A DNA stretch of 64,000 nucleotides from Streptomyces smaragdinus (lineage in GTDB: Bacteria > Actinomycetota > Actinomycetes > Streptomycetales > Streptomycetaceae). The position numbers were made by a program, and so were the translations under genes. The notes beneath the pieces were generated by a model. It had not been told where the DNA came from and made no database searches. It saw nothing but the letters and a program-made list of their open reading frames with translations. Location: positions 1-64,000 of the forward strand of contig NZ_WEGJ01000019.1 in assembly GCF_009604385.1 (NCBI RefSeq), in the 5' to 3' direction. Positions 34,536-42,730 of the stretch are shown here, in pieces (position 1 is the stretch's first letter; every line of letters starts with the position of its first letter).

Positions 34536-36167
34536 CTAGCTCCGCGCCCTCCGCCACCGCGCCGCGACCCAGGCCACGCCGCCGAGGCCGATCGCCAGCA
34601 GCGACAGGCCGCCGAGGGTCCCGAGGCCGCCGGCGCCTGTGTCCGCGAGATTGCCGCGGTCGCCCTGGCCGCTGGGGGAGTTGCCGCCGGTGGTGGTCGA
34701 GCCGCCGGAGCCGGTGCCGGGCTTTCCGGTCAGCACGAACTCCGCCGTGTTGTTCGTCTGCTTCCGGTCGAATGACTCCGCCCCGTCGACGGCGGACCCC
34801 GTGGTGACGACGACGGGGCCGGACGCGTCCTTCACGACCTTGTCGATCTTCAGGCCGAAGCCAAAGGAGACCTTCTCGCCGACGTTGACGTACGGGCTCG
34901 AGACACACGTGTACACCGGCGCCCCGAGCTGCGGCTCCGCCTTCCGGCCCGAGGAATCCAGCCCCGTGCAGCTCGCGGGCTTGCGTACGACCCGCGCACC
35001 CTCCGGCACCGTGAACCGCGTGGCCCCGGCGGCGTAACCGTGGTGGCCGATCCACGCCGGACCCCGGTTCGTGAACCCGACCGTGGCCGTCACCGTGTCG
35101 CCGACCCTGCCGGTCGCCTCGCCGGCGTGTGCGACGAGGTCGGCCGTGTTGACGGCCGTGAACTGCGCCTCCGCATCGGTTCCGGTCCAGGTGTCGGCCT
35201 GCTCCTGGGTCTCGCTCGTGTCGGGGAGCTTCGTCAGCGTCAGCTCGGGGCCGAGCCCCCGGACGAAGTCGCCCCCGCCCCGGGCCTCCTCGCGCGCCGC
35301 GTCGGTGTTCTCGGCCACGTGGACGTGGAGCCGGTCCCACATCGCCCGCTCGCTGACACCGAACCGGAGCTTCTCCGCGACGGTGTAGTACGTACGGGGC
35401 TCGAAGGTCAGGTCGAAGGCGCAGATCGCCTTCGAGACCGTCACCTTCTCCTTCTCTCCGGCGCGCACCGGCTGACTCGCGGTGCCGTACTCGCAGTTGG
35501 AGTACCGCGTCGTGAAGTCCAGGCCGCCGGTGGCGTCCACCTCCAGGAGGAGCCCGTCGGCGGTCGTGTTGCCCCAGTTGGCGAAGCCGAGGTTCTTCTC
35601 GATGGTGTCGCCCGGCTGCGTGCGCCGGGGTTCGCCGATGTACTCCAGCGGCGATACGCCGAGGTCGGCGCGGGCGTCGAGGGTGACCTCGACCGTCAGC
35701 TCGTTGAAGGTGACGCCGTCGGCCCGCGCGATGACCCTGACGGTGCCGGTGGCGCCTTCCTCGGCGCCGGGGATCGAGGTCACGTGGATGGAGTCCGCCA
35801 GGTCCTTGCCGGAGCGCAGGCCGTCGTGGACACAGGTGGCGATCCCGGCGGCGGACCTGCACTGGGACGAGCCGCCGCCGGAGTCGATCTCGGCGATCGC
35901 GACGCCGTCCAGTCCGGTGAAGTCGTAGGTGAAGGTGACGTCGCCGACGATGTCCGCGCCCGGGTTGTCCGCGTTCACCTTGACGTCGGCCGAATCGGGG
36001 TTTCCGGGGTACTGCGGATACAGCTTGAGCTCGGCCGGCGAGGCGCTGAGCGTCACCGCCGGATCGTCGGCGTGCGCCGCGCCCGCGCCCGCGAGTCCCG
36101 CCGCCAGGAGAGCCAGGATCCCCAGTCCGCCGGACAGACGCCACATGGCTGTTCGGTGAATTCTCAT
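34536..36167 (-). CDS. Sortase-anchored surface protein with LADTG motif
   Basis: A 543-residue exported protein. A signal peptide (MWRLSGGLGILALLAAG, cleavage near AHA-DD) is followed by about 420 residues of beta-rich, immunoglobulin-like repeats (NADNPGADIVGDVTFTYDF, VNTADLVAHAGEATGRVGDTVTATVGF), a Ser/Gly/Thr-rich wall-spanning stretch, then NLADTG, a hydrophobic helix and RWRRARS. LAXTG is the signal used by class E sortases in Streptomyces. Six or more Cys suggest disulfide-stabilised domains. The ATG at 36167 is preferred over a start 20 codons upstream since it gives a proper signal peptide. No sortase gene is seen nearby. Confidence 0.85.
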   Translation of the reverse strand: MRIHRTAMWRLSGGLGILALLAAGLAGAGAAHADDPAVTLSASPAELKLYPQYPGNPDSADVKVNADNPGADIVGDVTFTYDFTGLDGVAIAEIDSGGGSSQCRSAAGIATCVHDGLRSGKDLADSIHVTSIPGAEEGATGTVRVIARADGVTFNELTVEVTLDARADLGVSPLEYIGEPRRTQPGDTIEKNLGFANWGNTTADGLLLEVDATGGLDFTTRYSNCEYGTASQPVRAGEKEKVTVSKAICAFDLTFEPRTYYTVAEKLRFGVSERAMWDRLHVHVAENTDAAREEARGGGDFVRGLGPELTLTKLPDTSETQEQADTWTGTDAEAQFTAVNTADLVAHAGEATGRVGDTVTATVGFTNRGPAWIGHHGYAAGATRFTVPEGARVVRKPASCTGLDSSGRKAEPQLGAPVYTCVSSPYVNVGEKVSFGFGLKIDKVVKDASGPVVVTTGSAVDGAESFDRKQTNNTAEFVLTGKPGTGSGGSTTTGGNSPSGQGDRGNLADTGAGGLGTLGGLSLLAIGLGGVAWVAARWRRARS

Positions 36168-36225
36168 GCCCCGTGTGACTGGTGGGGCGGTTGATTGGTT
36201 GTCCCGTACACGGTCATGGGCAAGC

Positions 36226-36257
36226 AAAACCCGCCCTCACCGGGTGGGGCGGGTTTT
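36226..36257. terminator. Intrinsic terminator with A/T flanks
   Basis: aaaacccgccc (36226-36236) pairs with gggcgggtttt (36247-36257). On the minus strand the stem is followed by ttttgcttg, a textbook terminator for the YbjN gene; on the plus strand the T-run also follows the stem. Confidence 0.88.
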
Positions 36258-36282
36258 CCGTTCGTACGGGGGACGCGCGGGC

Positions 36283-36816
36283 TCAGGCCTCGTCGCCGTC
36301 CTGCTTGTCGTCGTCCGAGCCGTCGACCTCCGAGGTCAGGCCCAGGGTCTCGACCAGCCAGCGGTCGAACTCCACCGACGCCTGGATCCAGCTCACGGTG
36401 GAGGTGACGAACTGCTGCGGGGCGACGCCCATGCCGATCAGCATCTGGGCCTCGCCGATGAGGCGGACGGAGCCGTCGTCGTGGGTGTGGGTGTAGACCT
36501 TCGGCCACAGGGTGCGGCGGTTCCAGTCGTCGATGGACTCGAGCAGCGCGGGCTTGTCGTCGAGGGAGTGCTCGCGGTCGTAGAAGGTGCGGACGGAGAA
36601 GACCTGCTGCTCGTCCTCACCGCGGAACATGAAGTACGTGCGGAACTTCTCCCACGGGGCGGCGAGGTCGCCCTCGTCGTCGAGGAGGTACTTCAGCTCC
36701 ATCTGCTCGAGGATCTGCTTGACCAGGTCCTGGTCGGGAACGACCGGCCCCTGCGGGGCAACCGGCTGCTGGGGCTGGCCCCCGAAGTTCGGAATCGAGG
36801 ACGGGTCGATACTCAC
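36283..36816 (-). CDS. YbjN-domain protein
   Basis: A 177-residue protein. After a Pro/Gln-rich start comes the YbjN/type III chaperone-like fold: DLVKQILEQMELKYLLDDEGDLAAPWEKFRTYFMFRGE, DDWNRRTLWPKVYTHTHDDGSVRLIGEAQMLIGMGV, then FVTSTVSWIQASVEFDRWL and an acidic tail. The family is linked to protein-protein regulation in bacteria but its role here is unknown. GTG start with GAAGGGA about 8 bases upstream. It ends at a strong terminator. Confidence 0.85.
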   Translation of the reverse strand: MSIDPSSIPNFGGQPQQPVAPQGPVVPDQDLVKQILEQMELKYLLDDEGDLAAPWEKFRTYFMFRGEDEQQVFSVRTFYDREHSLDDKPALLESIDDWNRRTLWPKVYTHTHDDGSVRLIGEAQMLIGMGVAPQQFVTSTVSWIQASVEFDRWLVETLGLTSEVDGSDDDKQDGDEA

Positions 36817-36939
36817 CGTGAGTTTCCCTTCATAGCGTGCGGCCATCCTCCCCCATGGGGGGCGGGGGCTGGCAAGCGCCACCCGTGCGCTGGGAGCGGA
36901 ACACGTTCGCGGGGAGTCACCGGGTGACATGATCGCGCC

Positions 36940-37437
36940 ATGGCGCGGAGGGCGTGGATCCTGTGGGGTGTGTTTGCGGCGATCGTGGTGCTGCCCGTAC
37001 TGCTGGTCACTGGTTGGCTGATCCGGACGGCGGTCGTCGTCATCGAGGAGATGGCGGACGGCGTTCCGTACGACTCCAGCTCCGCCGTCAGCTGCGCCGA
37101 CGCCATGGAGTGGGCGAAGGCGAAGCTGCCGGCGGACACGCACGACGAGGACTGCCGTAAGGACGGCTTCATGGACCCGTATCAGTACGGCAGCTTCCGG
37201 ATGGACCGGTCCGAGGTGGAACCGTGGCTGCGGAAGGAACTGCCCGAGCTGCGCCCCGAGGACATCTGCCCCATGCCCGCGGCCGACGAGGGGCAGCCGG
37301 CGGCCGACCGGTGCTGGGTCTTCGAGGACGACACCCTCGCGTTCTACCCGCAGGGTGGTCCGTACGGTATCGAGCTGGCCGTGGCGTACGAGGACGAGAC
37401 CACCGCCCTCGTACGCTTCGCGGCCTACACCGCCTAG
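36940..37437 (+). CDS. Single-pass membrane protein with Cys-containing extracellular part, unknown
   Basis: A 165-residue protein: a short basic start, one hydrophobic helix (about 5-35), then an acidic exported region with four Cys in pairs (VSCADAMEWAKAKLP with EDCRKDGF, and DICPMPA with DRCWVFEDD), suggesting two disulfides. The end is beta-rich (LAFYPQGGPYGIELAVAYED). I know no family for it. CATGAT 6 bases before the ATG could be a weak leaderless -10. Its stop is 5 bases from the convergent small gene after clpB. Confidence 0.6.
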   Translation: MARRAWILWGVFAAIVVLPVLLVTGWLIRTAVVVIEEMADGVPYDSSSAVSCADAMEWAKAKLPADTHDEDCRKDGFMDPYQYGSFRMDRSEVEPWLRKELPELRPEDICPMPAADEGQPAADRCWVFEDDTLAFYPQGGPYGIELAVAYEDETTALVRFAAYTA

Positions 37438-37442
37438 TCCGG

Positions 37443-37667
37443 CTACCGCCCGACACCCATGAACCGCTGGATCTCCAGCGCCACCGCCCGCTCCGCGGGA
37501 TCCGCCGCCAGCCGCTCGGCGTCCGCCCGGGCCCGGGCGTACTGCTGATCCCGGTGCGCGGTCAGCAGCGCGTACCGCACCGCCGCCGTCCGCGTGCCGT
37601 GCTCCCGCACCAGGGCGTCGAGCGCCGTCTCCATGGCCGCGTCCGTACGGACCCGCAGCGTGCCCAC
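37443..37667 (-). CDS. Small ribbon-helix-helix-like protein coupled to clpB
   Basis: A 74-residue protein: a short strand with basic residues (TLRVRTDAAMETALDALVREHG), a turn and a second helix (TRTAAVRYALLTAHRDQ), the layout of MetJ/Arc-type DNA-binding or antitoxin proteins, then a charged helix. The GTG start shares one base with the clpB TAG stop and GGAGGG lies 7 bases upstream inside clpB, so translation must be coupled to clpB and the gene is under the same heat-shock control. Its target, DNA or a toxin, is unknown; no toxin-like gene adjoins it. Confidence 0.6.
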   Translation of the reverse strand: MGTLRVRTDAAMETALDALVREHGTRTAAVRYALLTAHRDQQYARARADAERLAADPAERAVALEIQRFMGVGR

Positions 37668-40261
37668 TACGCCGCCCTCCCCACCAGCAGCCCATCCCCC
37701 GCGAGGTCCACCCGGACCGTGTCGCCGTCCCTGATCTCCCCCGCCAGGATCTCGCGGGCAAGCTGGTCGCCGATCGAGGTCTGGACCAGGCGGCGCAGGG
37801 GGCGGGCGCCGTAGGCGAGGTCGCCGGGGGCGCCGCCCAGGGTGGCCAGCCAGGTCAGGGCCTCGTCGGAGACCTGGAGGGTGAGGCGGCGGTCCGTGAG
37901 GCGGTGCTGGAGGTGGGCGATCTGGATCGCCGCGATGCGGCGGAGGTCGTCGTTGCCCAGGGCGTGGAAGACGACCTGGTCGTCGAGGCGGTTCAGGAAC
38001 TCCGGGCGGAAGGAGGCGCGGACCGTCTCCAGGACCCGCTCCTTGCGCTGGGCGTCCGTGAGGGACGGGTCGACCAGGAACGTCGAGCCGAGGTTGGACG
38101 TCAGGATCAGGATCGTGTTGCGGAAGTCGACCGTACGGCCCTGGCCGTCCGTGAGCCGGCCGTCGTCGAGGACCTGGAGCAGGATGTCGAAGACCTCGTG
38201 GTGCGCCTTCTCCACCTCGTCCAGGAGGACGACCGTGTACGGGCGGCGGCGGACGGCCTCCGTGAGCTGGCCGCCCTCCTCGTAACCGACGTACCCGGGA
38301 GGCGCGCCGACGAGGCGGGCCACCGAGTGCTTCTCGCTGTACTCCGACATGTCGATACGGACCATCGCCCGCTCGTCGTCGAAGAGGAAGTCCGCCAGCG
38401 CCTTCGCCAGCTCCGTCTTGCCCACGCCCGTCGGGCCGAGGAAGAGGAACGACCCGGTGGGCCGGTTCGGATCGGCGACCCCGGCGCGCGAGCGGCGCAC
38501 CGCGTCGGAGACGGCCCGTACCGCCTCGGTCTGGCCGATGAGCCGCTTGCCGAGCTCGTCCTCCATCCGCAGCAGCTTCTGGGTCTCGCCCTCCAGGAGG
38601 CGCCCGGCGGGAATGCCGGTCCAGGCGGCGACGACGTCCGCGATGTCGTCGGGGCCGACCTCCTCCTTGACCATGGTGTCCTTCTTGGCCTCGGCCTCCT
38701 CCTCGGAGGCGGCCGCCAGCTCCCGCTCCAGCGTCGGGATCTCCCCGTACAGCAGCTTGGACGCGGTGTCGAAGTCGCCGTCGCGCTGGGCGCGCTCGGC
38801 CAGACCCCGCAGGTCGTCGAGGCGTTCCTTCAGCTCGCCGACCCGGTTGAGGCCCTCCTTCTCCTTCTCCCAGCGGGCGGTCAGCCCCCGCAGCTCCTCC
38901 TCGCGGTCGGCGAGGTCGCGGCGGAGCTTGTCGAGGCGCTCGCGGGAGGCGGCGTCGGTCTCGTTCTTGAGCGCGAGCTCCTCCATGTGGAGGCGGTCGA
39001 CGGCGCGCTGCAGCTCGTCGATCTCGGTCGGGGAGGAGTCGATCTCCATCCGCAGCCGGGAGGCGGCCTCGTCGACGAGGTCGATGGCCTTGTCGGGGAG
39101 GAAGCGGGAGGTGATGTACCGGTCGGAGAGCGTCGCCGCCGCGACCAGCGCGGAGTCGGCGATCTGGACCTTGTGGTGCGCCTCGTACCGGCCCTTGAGC
39201 CCGCGCAGGATGGCGACGGAGTCCTCGACGCTGGGCTCGGCGACCAGCACCTGCTGGAAGCGCCGCTCCAGGGCGGGGTCCTTCTCGATCCGCTCGCGGT
39301 ACTCGTCCAGCGTGGTCGCGCCGACCATACGGAGCTCGCCGCGCGCCAGCATGGGCTTGAGCATGTTGCCGGCGTCCATGGAGGAGTCGCCGCCCGCGCC
39401 GGCACCGACGACGGTGTGCAGCTCGTCGATGAACGTGATGATCTGGCCGTCGGAGTCCTTGATCTCGGCCAGGACGGTCTTCAGCCGCTCCTCGAACTCG
39501 CCGCGGTACTTCGCGCCGGCGACCATCGCGCCGAGGTCGAGGGAGACGAGGCGCTTGTTCTTCAGGGACTCGGGGACGTCGCCCTTGACGATGCGCTGGG
39601 CGAGGCCCTCGACGACGGCGGTCTTGCCGACGCCGGGCTCGCCGATGAGGACGGGGTTGTTCTTCGTACGCCGGGACAGCACCTGCACGACGCGGCGGAT
39701 CTCGGAGTCGCGGCCGATGACGGGGTCGAGGCGGCCCTCGCGGGCGGCGGCGGTGAAGTCCGTGCCGAACTTCTCCAGCGCCTTGTACGTGCCCTCCGGG
39801 TCCTCGGAGGTGACGCGGCGGCCGCCGCGGGACTCCTCGAAGGCGGTGAGCAGCTTCTTCGCCGTGGCGCCCTGCTGCTCCAGGAGGGTGCCGGTCTGGC
39901 CGCCCTTCGCGGCGATCGCGATGAGGAGGTGCTCGGTCGACACGTACTGGTCGCCGAGCTCCTTCGCGCGCTGCGCGGCGTCCGCGATCACGGCGAGGAG
40001 GTCGCGGGAGGCCTGCGGCGGGGAGACCGTGGAGCCCTGGACGGAGGGCAGGCCGGCGAGGACGCGCTCGGCGCCGGAGCGCAGGGCGGCCTGGTCGGCG
40101 TCGACGGCGCTCAGCAGGTCCTGGATGTTCTCGTTGTCGGCGCCCTCGAGCAGGGCGAGGAGCAGATGGGCCGGGGTGATGTCGGGGTGTCCGCCGGACA
40201 CCGCGCGGGTGTTCGCCCCGCTGATCGCCTCTTTGCTCTTGTTGGTCAGCTCCGCGTCCAC
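37667..40261 (-). CDS. clpB: ATP-dependent disaggregase ClpB
   Basis: Hexameric AAA+ chaperone that pulls polypeptides out of aggregates together with DnaK. The 864-residue protein has the two N-terminal Clp repeats (1-145), AAA module 1 with GEPGVGKT (207-214), the middle coiled coil (about 400-520, rich in Glu/Arg/Leu), and AAA module 2 with GPTGVGKT (near 610), LLDEVEKAH and the C-terminal small domain. GTG start with GAGGAG 8 bases upstream. A promoter and a HAIR repeat lie upstream, so HspR encoded at 48205 should repress it. Followed by a coupled small gene. Confidence 0.97.
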   Translation of the reverse strand: MDAELTNKSKEAISGANTRAVSGGHPDITPAHLLLALLEGADNENIQDLLSAVDADQAALRSGAERVLAGLPSVQGSTVSPPQASRDLLAVIADAAQRAKELGDQYVSTEHLLIAIAAKGGQTGTLLEQQGATAKKLLTAFEESRGGRRVTSEDPEGTYKALEKFGTDFTAAAREGRLDPVIGRDSEIRRVVQVLSRRTKNNPVLIGEPGVGKTAVVEGLAQRIVKGDVPESLKNKRLVSLDLGAMVAGAKYRGEFEERLKTVLAEIKDSDGQIITFIDELHTVVGAGAGGDSSMDAGNMLKPMLARGELRMVGATTLDEYRERIEKDPALERRFQQVLVAEPSVEDSVAILRGLKGRYEAHHKVQIADSALVAAATLSDRYITSRFLPDKAIDLVDEAASRLRMEIDSSPTEIDELQRAVDRLHMEELALKNETDAASRERLDKLRRDLADREEELRGLTARWEKEKEGLNRVGELKERLDDLRGLAERAQRDGDFDTASKLLYGEIPTLERELAAASEEEAEAKKDTMVKEEVGPDDIADVVAAWTGIPAGRLLEGETQKLLRMEDELGKRLIGQTEAVRAVSDAVRRSRAGVADPNRPTGSFLFLGPTGVGKTELAKALADFLFDDERAMVRIDMSEYSEKHSVARLVGAPPGYVGYEEGGQLTEAVRRRPYTVVLLDEVEKAHHEVFDILLQVLDDGRLTDGQGRTVDFRNTILILTSNLGSTFLVDPSLTDAQRKERVLETVRASFRPEFLNRLDDQVVFHALGNDDLRRIAAIQIAHLQHRLTDRRLTLQVSDEALTWLATLGGAPGDLAYGARPLRRLVQTSIGDQLAREILAGEIRDGDTVRVDLAGDGLLVGRAA

Positions 40262-40296
40262 TGCGTGTGCTCCTCCTCGCGAGGCCCTGTTGGTGC

Positions 40297-40325
40297 GTAA
40301 TACTGCCGTGTAATGCGTAGGTCAA
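40297..40325 (-). promoter_or_regulatory. clpB promoter (TTGACC-N17-TATTAC)
   Basis: On the minus strand TTGACC (40325-40320) and TATTAC (40302-40297) are exactly 17 bases apart, a good match to the vegetative sigma factor consensus of Streptomyces. It lies 36 bases before the clpB GTG and just downstream of the HAIR element. Confidence 0.7.
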
Positions 40326-40335
40326 CCTGAACTAA

Positions 40336-40356
40336 CTTGAGTCTATTCCACTCAAC
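40336..40356. promoter_or_regulatory. HAIR element (HspR operator) upstream of clpB
   Basis: CTTGAGT-N7-ACTCAAC matches the HspR-associated inverted repeat CTTGAGT-N7-ACTCAAG in 13 of 14 arm positions. It is about 10 bases upstream of the clpB -35 box. HspR with DnaK as corepressor binds such sites and represses clpB in the absence of heat shock (known from Streptomyces). Confidence 0.88.
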
Positions 40357-40528
40357 CCTGCGGAGACCAACCCGCAGGTACCGGCACCTTCCAGAGTCCG
40401 CCGTCGGACCGGGGTACGCCACCGGCACATGCCTCCCGGCAACCCCCTTCACCTCATGTGTCACACGTCACACCGCCATCGCGCGGTCCGTGCGGCGGTC
40501 ATCCCGCGCACCTCGTACGCTGCCCTGC

Positions 40529-40936
40529 GTGACGATCGACGTACGCGCCCCCCACGCGGCATATCTGGCCTTCTGGCAGGAACGGCTGATGTGCACGCTG
40601 ACCACGCAGCGCCTGGACGGCAGTCCGCATGTGGTGCCGGTGGGGGTCACGTACGACCCCGCGGCCGGGCTGGCGCGGGTCATCACGAACAAGGCGTCCC
40701 GCAAGGTGGCCAACATCCTGGCCGCGGGCGCCGGCGGGGCGCGGGTGGCGGTCTGCCAGGTGAAGGAGGGGAGCTGGGCGACGCTCGAGGGCGTGGCCCG
40801 GGTCACGTCGGATCCCGCGGCGGTGGCGGAGGCGGTACGCCGCTACGCCGACCGGTACGGCCGGCAGCCCTCGCCCAATCCGGACCGGGTGGCGGTGGAG
40901 ATCACGCTCACCCGGGCCATGGGCCGGGCGGTCTGA
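40529..40936 (+). CDS. PPOX-class flavin- or F420-binding protein
   Basis: A 135-residue split-barrel protein of the pyridoxamine 5'-phosphate oxidase superfamily: YLAFWQERLMCTLTTQRLDGSPHVVPVGVTYD, then ITNKASRKVANIL (cofactor phosphate-binding basic stretch), VAVCQVKEGSWATLEGVARV and the Arg-rich C-terminus. The length and the TLTTQRLDG-SPH pattern suit actinomycete F420/FMN-dependent members; the substrate is unknown. Start is GTG; no ribosome site, but TACGCT lies 7 bases upstream, so leaderless. It is divergent from clpB. Confidence 0.82.
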   Translation: MTIDVRAPHAAYLAFWQERLMCTLTTQRLDGSPHVVPVGVTYDPAAGLARVITNKASRKVANILAAGAGGARVAVCQVKEGSWATLEGVARVTSDPAAVAEAVRRYADRYGRQPSPNPDRVAVEITLTRAMGRAV

Positions 40937-41020
40937 CCGGCGGGGGAATGCCTGCCCGGCACGATGCCGGTCGTTCCGGCGGGTGACCGCCGCCGGGAGG
41001 CGCGCGTCCGGAAAGGCAAC

Positions 41021-41059
41021 GGCGGTGCCATCGCTGACTGCAGCAGCGATGGCACCGCC
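41021..41059. terminator. Perfect 16-bp hairpin, bidirectional terminator
   Basis: ggcggtgccatcgctg (41021-41036) and its complement (41044-41059) enclose a 7-base loop. It separates the PPOX gene (plus) from the 93-residue gene (minus) and isolates the peptide locus from clpB-side transcription. Confidence 0.82.
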
Positions 41060-41101
41060 GGCGTAGCGCCCGGGGCGACGGTGTCCGGGGGGAATCGCCC
41101 G

Positions 41102-41383
41102 TCAGGCGCAGTGGGGGGTGGAGGTGGGGGTCGGAAGGCCGGCCTCGGCGGCTGCTCCCCCGACCGGAGGGGGCACCTCCTCGGAGAGGTTCACGAAGAT
41201 CACACCGCACCGTATGACACACCGGGCCGCACGCCCGGAGCCTCTGTGGTGCGCTCTCACATCGCCGTCCTCGTCTCTGGTTATCGTGATCAGCCATCCG
41301 GAGATGGCCACAGTCATGGCGTCGCCGGGGTTGGGGATCGCGGTGTCCAGGTCGACCGAGTGCCATCCCGATCGATCAGTCAT
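41102..41383 (-). CDS. Hypothetical protein, 93 residues, downstream of the DSHWD peptide gene
   Basis: A small protein with no known relatives that I can name. It reads TDRSGWHSVDLDTAIPNPGD, then a beta-like MTVAISGWLITITRDEDGD, a basic stretch (RAHHRGSGRAARCVIRCG) with two Cys, FVNLSEEVPP, and a Thr/Pro tail ending TPHCA. No signal peptide. ATG at 41383 is preceded by GGAGTGGAGG; a TTG 10 codons upstream is possible. It follows the repeat peptide gene by 34 bases on the same strand, so the two are probably one operon. Confidence 0.5.
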   Translation of the reverse strand: MTDRSGWHSVDLDTAIPNPGDAMTVAISGWLITITRDEDGDVRAHHRGSGRAARCVIRCGVIFVNLSEEVPPPVGGAAAEAGLPTPTSTPHCA

Positions 41384-41417
41384 CGCCTCCACTCCCGTCG
41401 ACACGATTGCCAAAAGG

Positions 41418-41609
41418 TCAGTCCCAGTGCGAGTCTGCAGGTACTACGTCCCAGTGCGAGTCCAGGGGTGCCACGTCCCAGTGGGAGTCGGCAACCACGG
41501 AATCCCAGTGGCTGTCGTCTCCACCCGAAACAGAAGCACCAGCCGCCGCAACTATCAGAGCTGCAACTGCGAAGGCGAGGCTGCACGCCGCTCGAATCAT
41601 CCTCGACAT
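41418..41609 (-). CDS. Small secreted peptide with four DSHWD repeats
   Basis: A 63-residue precursor-like protein. Residues 1-26 form a signal peptide (MSRMIRAACSLAFAVAALIV, then AAAGAS). The mature part, residues 32-63, is almost only a 9-residue repeat: DSHWDSVVA, DSHWDVAPL, DSHWDVVPA and a final DSHWD that ends the protein. The stop follows directly, so the gene is complete. AGGGG lies 7 bases before the ATG. The repeated Asp-Ser-His-Trp-Asp could bind metal or be cut into identical short peptides. It is divergent from a LuxR-type regulator 134 bases away. I know no described family. Confidence 0.6.
   Translation of the reverse strand: MSRMIRAACSLAFAVAALIVAAAGASVSGGDDSHWDSVVADSHWDVAPLDSHWDVVPADSHWD
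41421..41516. repeat. Four 27-bp tandem repeats inside the peptide gene
   Basis: Copies of a 15-base core (gtcccagtgcgagtc or close variants) start at 41421, 41448, 41475 and 41502, exactly 27 bases apart, in frame with the peptide gene. The first two cores are identical; the 12-base linkers differ. Selection for the encoded DSHWD is suggested by synonymous changes in the third and fourth cores. Confidence 0.85.
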
Positions 41610-41743
41610 CTCCGGACCCCTAGTTCATTCGAACACTGCCATCTCGTCCCCGGTTATGAAGATGACCCATGACAGGACACGTCCGCCACTCCGACAGGGC
41701 ATCATGTTCTTGCAATTCATGAGGCTGAGGGGGTGCAGATCGG

Positions 41744-42727
41744 GTGATAGGTGAAGACAAGCCGCATTCTCATTCCCCGGCGGACCTTTGCGACGCGGGT
41801 CGCAGTGCGTACACGGCCGCCCTGCGAGCCGGCCGGCTGGCCCGGACGGCGGCCGAAGTCGCGCCCTGTCTGATGGACCTCGCGCTGCTCTACCCCGACC
41901 CGGCGGACAGCGACTGGCTGTTGCCGTTGCCCCCCTCGGCGGCGCTGTCCCAGCTCCTGATCCCCATCGAGCGGGAGATCCAGGACCGGCGGCGGCTGAC
42001 GGTAACGCTCACGGACGTCTTCGAACCGTTCATGGCCATCACCGCCGAGGACGCCCCGACAACGCACGTGATCACCGTGTACGAGGGACTGGAGCGGATA
42101 AACGCGGCGCTGGACCGTGCCCTCGCCGGCGCCCGGGAGGAACTCCTGACCCTGCAGCCCGGCAGCGGCGGCAAGGCGAACTCCCTGGAGGCCGCGCTGA
42201 ACCGGGACCGTCCGCTGCTGGACCGGGGCATCCGGATGCGGACGCTCTACCAGCACACCGCACGGCACGCGCAGACCACCCTGGCGTACATCGAACTCGT
42301 GGGCCAGGAACGGTTCGAGATACGGACGCTCGAGGAGATCATCGACCGGCTGATCATCATCGACCGCAGGGTGGCCTTCATCCCCGCCCGGGAGGACCGC
42401 CGCGTGGCCCTGGAGCTGCGTCATCCGGGCCTGGTCAACTATCTCGTGGGCGTCTTCGAGCAGTTCTGGCGTCTGGGCATCCCGTTCAAGGACGAGGTCA
42501 GTTACGGCCACACGCCCAAGCTGGCCGGCATCACGGGCGTCCAGCTCAGCATCGCCAAGCTGCTGGTCGAGGGCCATGTGGACGAGGCCATCGCACGAAG
42601 ACTCGGGATGAACGTCCGCACCTGCCGCGCCCACATCGCCAAGCTCTCCGCCACCCTCGGCAGCAGCAGCCGGACACAGTTGGGCTATCTCATCGCGCGG
42701 TCCGGCCTCCTCGACGAACCCGCCTGA
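41744..42727 (+). CDS. LuxR-type regulator with TrmB/PLD-like sensor region (paralogue 1)
   Basis: A 327-residue regulator. N-terminus PHSHSPADLC with Cys16, then APCLMDL with Cys42; a central domain (ERINAALDRALAGAREELLTLQPG, LLDRGIRMRTLYQHTAR, RVAFIPARED) of the type found in Streptomyces orphan LuxR proteins; and a C-terminal GerE/LuxR helix-turn-helix (GHVDEAIARRLGMNVRTCRAHIAKLSATLG). GTG start with AGGGGG 10 bases upstream. It is divergent from the DSHWD peptide gene and convergent with paralogue 2, whose stop is three bases away. Ligand unknown. Confidence 0.85.
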   Translation: MIGEDKPHSHSPADLCDAGRSAYTAALRAGRLARTAAEVAPCLMDLALLYPDPADSDWLLPLPPSAALSQLLIPIEREIQDRRRLTVTLTDVFEPFMAITAEDAPTTHVITVYEGLERINAALDRALAGAREELLTLQPGSGGKANSLEAALNRDRPLLDRGIRMRTLYQHTARHAQTTLAYIELVGQERFEIRTLEEIIDRLIIIDRRVAFIPAREDRRVALELRHPGLVNYLVGVFEQFWRLGIPFKDEVSYGHTPKLAGITGVQLSIAKLLVEGHVDEAIARRLGMNVRTCRAHIAKLSATLGSSSRTQLGYLIARSGLLDEPA

Positions 42728-42730
42728 GCG

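Noticed and set aside
41421..41516. Four 15-base repeats with 12-base spacers resembling a short CRISPR array
   Set aside because: The period is exactly 27 bases, repeats are in frame within a coding gene and translate to DSHWD, spacers are too short, and no cas genes are near.
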